Assembly: GCA_034336665.1 (NCBI GenBank)
Contig: JAPFBE010000002.1
Coordinates: 20,190,906-20,254,905, forward strand
DNA from: Luscinia megarhynchos
Taxonomy: Eukaryota; Chordata; Aves; Passeriformes; Turdidae
Length of the DNA: 64,000 nt
Direction of reading: 5' to 3'
Shown here in pieces: positions 61,101 to 64,000 of this stretch; within the stretch, counting starts at the first letter, position 1; every line of letters begins with the position of its first letter. The translations under genes were made by a program, and so were the position numbers. The notes beneath the pieces were generated by a model. That model had not been told where the DNA came from and did not search any database. It saw nothing but the letters and a program-made list of their open reading frames with translations.

Positions 61101-64000
61101 CCCTTTGGCACAGTTCTGCTCTTCCTTACCTGAACAAGAAGTCTGGCTTAGCAGGCTGGTGCCTACAGGTCTCCCAGATGTGATGAGGGCTGACAAAACC
61201 GTATCACCGTATTCTTATTTAATTGCTTGCAAAACAGGATTGAACACTGCTTGAGTTCCATTTATTTTGGTTGGTTGCTTTTGTAAGCATCATCCATCCA
61301 CATCCTCTGACACAGAGCCAGCAAGTAACATCCTCTGATCAGGGATTGTGCCAATCCCTGGATCTATCAGCCAGCACTACACAAAGTGCAGCACAGGAGT
61401 ATCACAGGGATCTCCATCACAAAAAGAAGTTTGGTGTTGTACACTTATTACTAGAATAGGTTTCTCAAAGTGGCACATGCAGCCCTCAGATCGTACTTAC
61501 ACAAATTCTGCTGGTCCCAGTCACATCCAAGCTCATACATAATGAGCTACAAAAGCTTGTAGACTAAAAAGAAAACCTCACAAACCAATCACTGTACTTC
61601 ATAACAACTGTAAAACCCTTGAATTATATGGATATTTCCCCTCAAGAGGGCTGGGTTAGGAATGGGTGCACATAATGAGCTCCCTTCTGTTTATTTGATA
61701 AATTTCCCATTCAATGTCAAGAACAGAGTGAGAAAAACTGAAAACATATTTCCATAGATTGACTGAGAGGTATGTTCTGTTTGACTTCAGCCTCAAAATT
61801 TCATTTCACAATGGCGAAAAAAATAAAGAAGGTGCATTTGTTTTCAAGATATGCACGTATCTACCTACATGACAGATGGCTCCAGCTGATTTCAGCAGGA
61901 GTTCTCATGGACATTAAATATCCTAGTCATTCAGCTCTTGTTGGGAGTGGCTCAAAACCCAGCTGAGCCAGGAACTAAATGTGAGCAGCTATACATTAAT
62001 CTTAATTGCTATTCTATAAATAGTCTGGGAAAGAAGGTAATGGGAAACCCCAGCCAAATTGAGCAACCAGTGGCATGAAGGGGTATTTTGTGTACCCTGA
62101 ATTATTAAAAGGCCAAATAGGTGTTCAAATTAGAAGGCTCAAACACTGACATCAAACTCTGTTTTGAGCAAGAGGCTTATTTTGTCATAAAGCCAAAAGA
62201 TCATGAAACTAATTTTCATCTCATAGTTTGTTATATATTTTCATATTTCTGTTGCATTTCTTGAAATTTGCCTTATAAGAGCCAAATCTGAGGTCTTAAG
62301 ATGCTGAGCAGGTTGATTCCTGGATCTTCAACTTGCTTCAAGGATCTTTATTGTCACAACTGCAGTAAGTTGGGAGGAACCAGAGGGATTTCAGGTTGCT
62401 GAGCTTACCAGGGGCCAGGTTGCATCCTGTTCTTCTGAGGTTCTCAGCATGCAACAGAGAATTCCACCTCACTCAATGCCACCCAGAAGTACATGCAATG
62501 CCATCCTTACCATAGACAGAAGAAACATTTTTACTCCAGTGGAAGGTGAAATCAATGAGCAATACCTGGAATGTCTGACAGACCAGGTCTTGCAAGGGCA
62601 TGTCTCCTTAATGGGCAGAACAAAACCCCTTAAAGCCTACAAAATACACACTAATTCTCCAGGGAGGGTCATGATGGGCAGGAGTTACTCATGGACAAGG
62701 ACACATCAGCCTTTAACAAAGTAGGGGAAAGTTGCTACCACATCCATGGGAACTAGGACCTTGGACACAATGCTGAGGTCCAGAGGGTCATGGATTCATG
62801 TTCTTCCAGCTAGAATTACTTCACAGGATATCTGCAGAGACAGCAGCTTTGTCCAAGCCCTGCTGCCTCTCAGGACAATCACCTGCCAAACACATCAGCA
62901 GCTGGGAGGAGCCTGGGAAAGGAGGAGGAAAGCAGCTCAGTCTCCTGAAGGCCTCACTGCAGCTCTGCCTGACACCATATCAGTCACAAGTCTAGAGGTT
63001 TATAAGCTTCCAACCTAAACACTCTTATCACCATGTATAGCCCTGGGGGTTCCCTTCTGCCCATCAATGCATAGATATGTTATCATCATTTTCTATCATG
63101 TAAACTCAACTACTGTTGGAGTTGCACTGATGCATGATAACCATACAGTGCTGATCATCCATATCAGGCTGAAAACATACCTGAACTCTGAGGTGTTTCT
63201 ATGTACAGACTGGTAGAGAAGCTTGACTGGTGGTGCTGCTTGCATAAGGCTCTCTCCTTGTTCTTTTATTTCTACAGACTGAACATACAGGAAAAACTAA
63301 AGATTTAACTAGAATTCATATTTTTTTCATTAAAATAAAGTTATAGCAAGAACAAAACCAGAATCTGATTTCCAGTCAGGTATAAAAAAATCTTATTTGC
63401 AATTATTCACATTTCAACTTTGGTTTCTTTTTCAGAGACCTGTCAAATATAGTATTACTTTTCATTTGCTCAATTTACTCTAGTACCTTAACTCTACACA
63501 AAATAAGGAGAAAAAAAACCCAACAATTTTTTTTTTTAAATATCATCCAATAAAAGTAATAGCAAAGCCAGTAAAAGTAATAGCCCATCAGTGTGCAATC
63601 TGAATAATGTATCAATAAAACCCTCAATTATTTGGCAAATCACCATTTACACTAATGTGAAAAAAAGCACAACATTTTTGTGGCTGCAGAGATAAATATA
63701 TATTGGCATTCACTGAAATAAGCTTTGTCTTGGTGAAAGAGTTCTAAAGGAGAGTAGAAATATGGATTAAATGTGGCCATATTTGCACTATGAACACAGA
63801 GCTCAAGGCTAGAAGAGACAGGTCTTGAAATCCAAGTTTCGCTGATGTAAATGGGAGAACAAAAAAATAAAGGTTTTGTATGAAAAAAGGCTTGCAGAGC
63901 CAGTTTCTTATTCTGCAATCAGAGAAGGACCCACGCACTACAGAGAGGAAGGAATCCATGCTTTTGATGTGGGCAGGCAAGGGAATGTCTGTTTCTGGAC
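55191..64000. other. Gene-free downstream flank
   Basis: No gene, RNA or confident repeat was recognised to the end of the window. FOXF2, the usual next gene of the cluster, is not present, so it would lie further on. AT-rich, non-repetitive stretches at 55990-56340, 57785-58060 and 60370-60570 have the texture of conserved non-coding DNA. A perfect short palindrome CTGTACA-GA-TGTACAG lies at 58921-58936. A direct repeat of TAAAAGTAATAGC occurs near 63552 and 63573. Confidence 0.5.

Noticed and set aside
1..64000. CRISPR arrays, operons, tRNA or rRNA genes, prokaryotic mobile elements
   Set aside because: Nothing of this kind was seen. Composition, repeat content and gene structure are vertebrate.

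Overview
The window is vertebrate nuclear DNA from a bird, most likely a songbird (Passeriformes). Three things point there. A short SINE near 2.0 kb joins a tRNA-like head to a CR1-type 3' tail, which is the TguSINE1 design known from passerines. Two solo-LTR-like blocks (14.7 kb and 24.9 kb) resemble common passerine ERV LTRs. A 5'-truncated CR1 LINE lies at 31.9-33.0 kb. All repeat names come from memory, without a database search.

Only one protein-coding gene can be supported: FOXQ1, a single-exon forkhead transcription factor on the + strand at about 50.3-53.1 kb. It sits in a strong CpG island (about 50.0-52.7 kb) and has an excellent Kozak start at 50943. It also has an intact forkhead domain, an eh1-like repression motif and a 3' UTR ending at two AATAAA signals. 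As given, the sequence carries a one-base frameshift near 52.09-52.11 kb. The conserved FOXQ1 C-terminus and its stop (52157-52159) lie in another frame. Allowing for one missing base gives 405 residues, close to the 403 of human FOXQ1. This looks more like a sequence or assembly error in a GC-rich homopolymer than a broken gene.

Layout: 1-49.9 kb is an AT-rich, gene-free upstream flank. It holds a SINE, a (CA)22 microsatellite, two ERV LTR remnants, a CR1 copy, an older CR1/L3-like relic and several faint MIR/core-SINE relics. It also holds AT-rich unique stretches that look like candidate regulatory DNA. 50.0-53.1 kb is the FOXQ1 locus. 53.1-64.0 kb is a gene-free downstream flank that starts with CpG-bearing DNA and a second small CpG island at about 54.7-55.2 kb. 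In other vertebrates FOXQ1 lies beside FOXF2 and FOXC1 in a forkhead cluster, and neither is visible here. The sparse surroundings fit a developmental regulator with long-range enhancers, but that is inference.

I found no tRNA or rRNA gene, CRISPR array or operon, and no sign of a new multi-gene system. The best leads are the FOXQ1 frameshift, a CpG-enriched TATA-bearing segment at 39.8-40.0 kb, an 11-bp-arm palindrome with RFX-like half sites at 47.37-47.40 kb, and the repeat-bearing CpG island downstream of FOXQ1.
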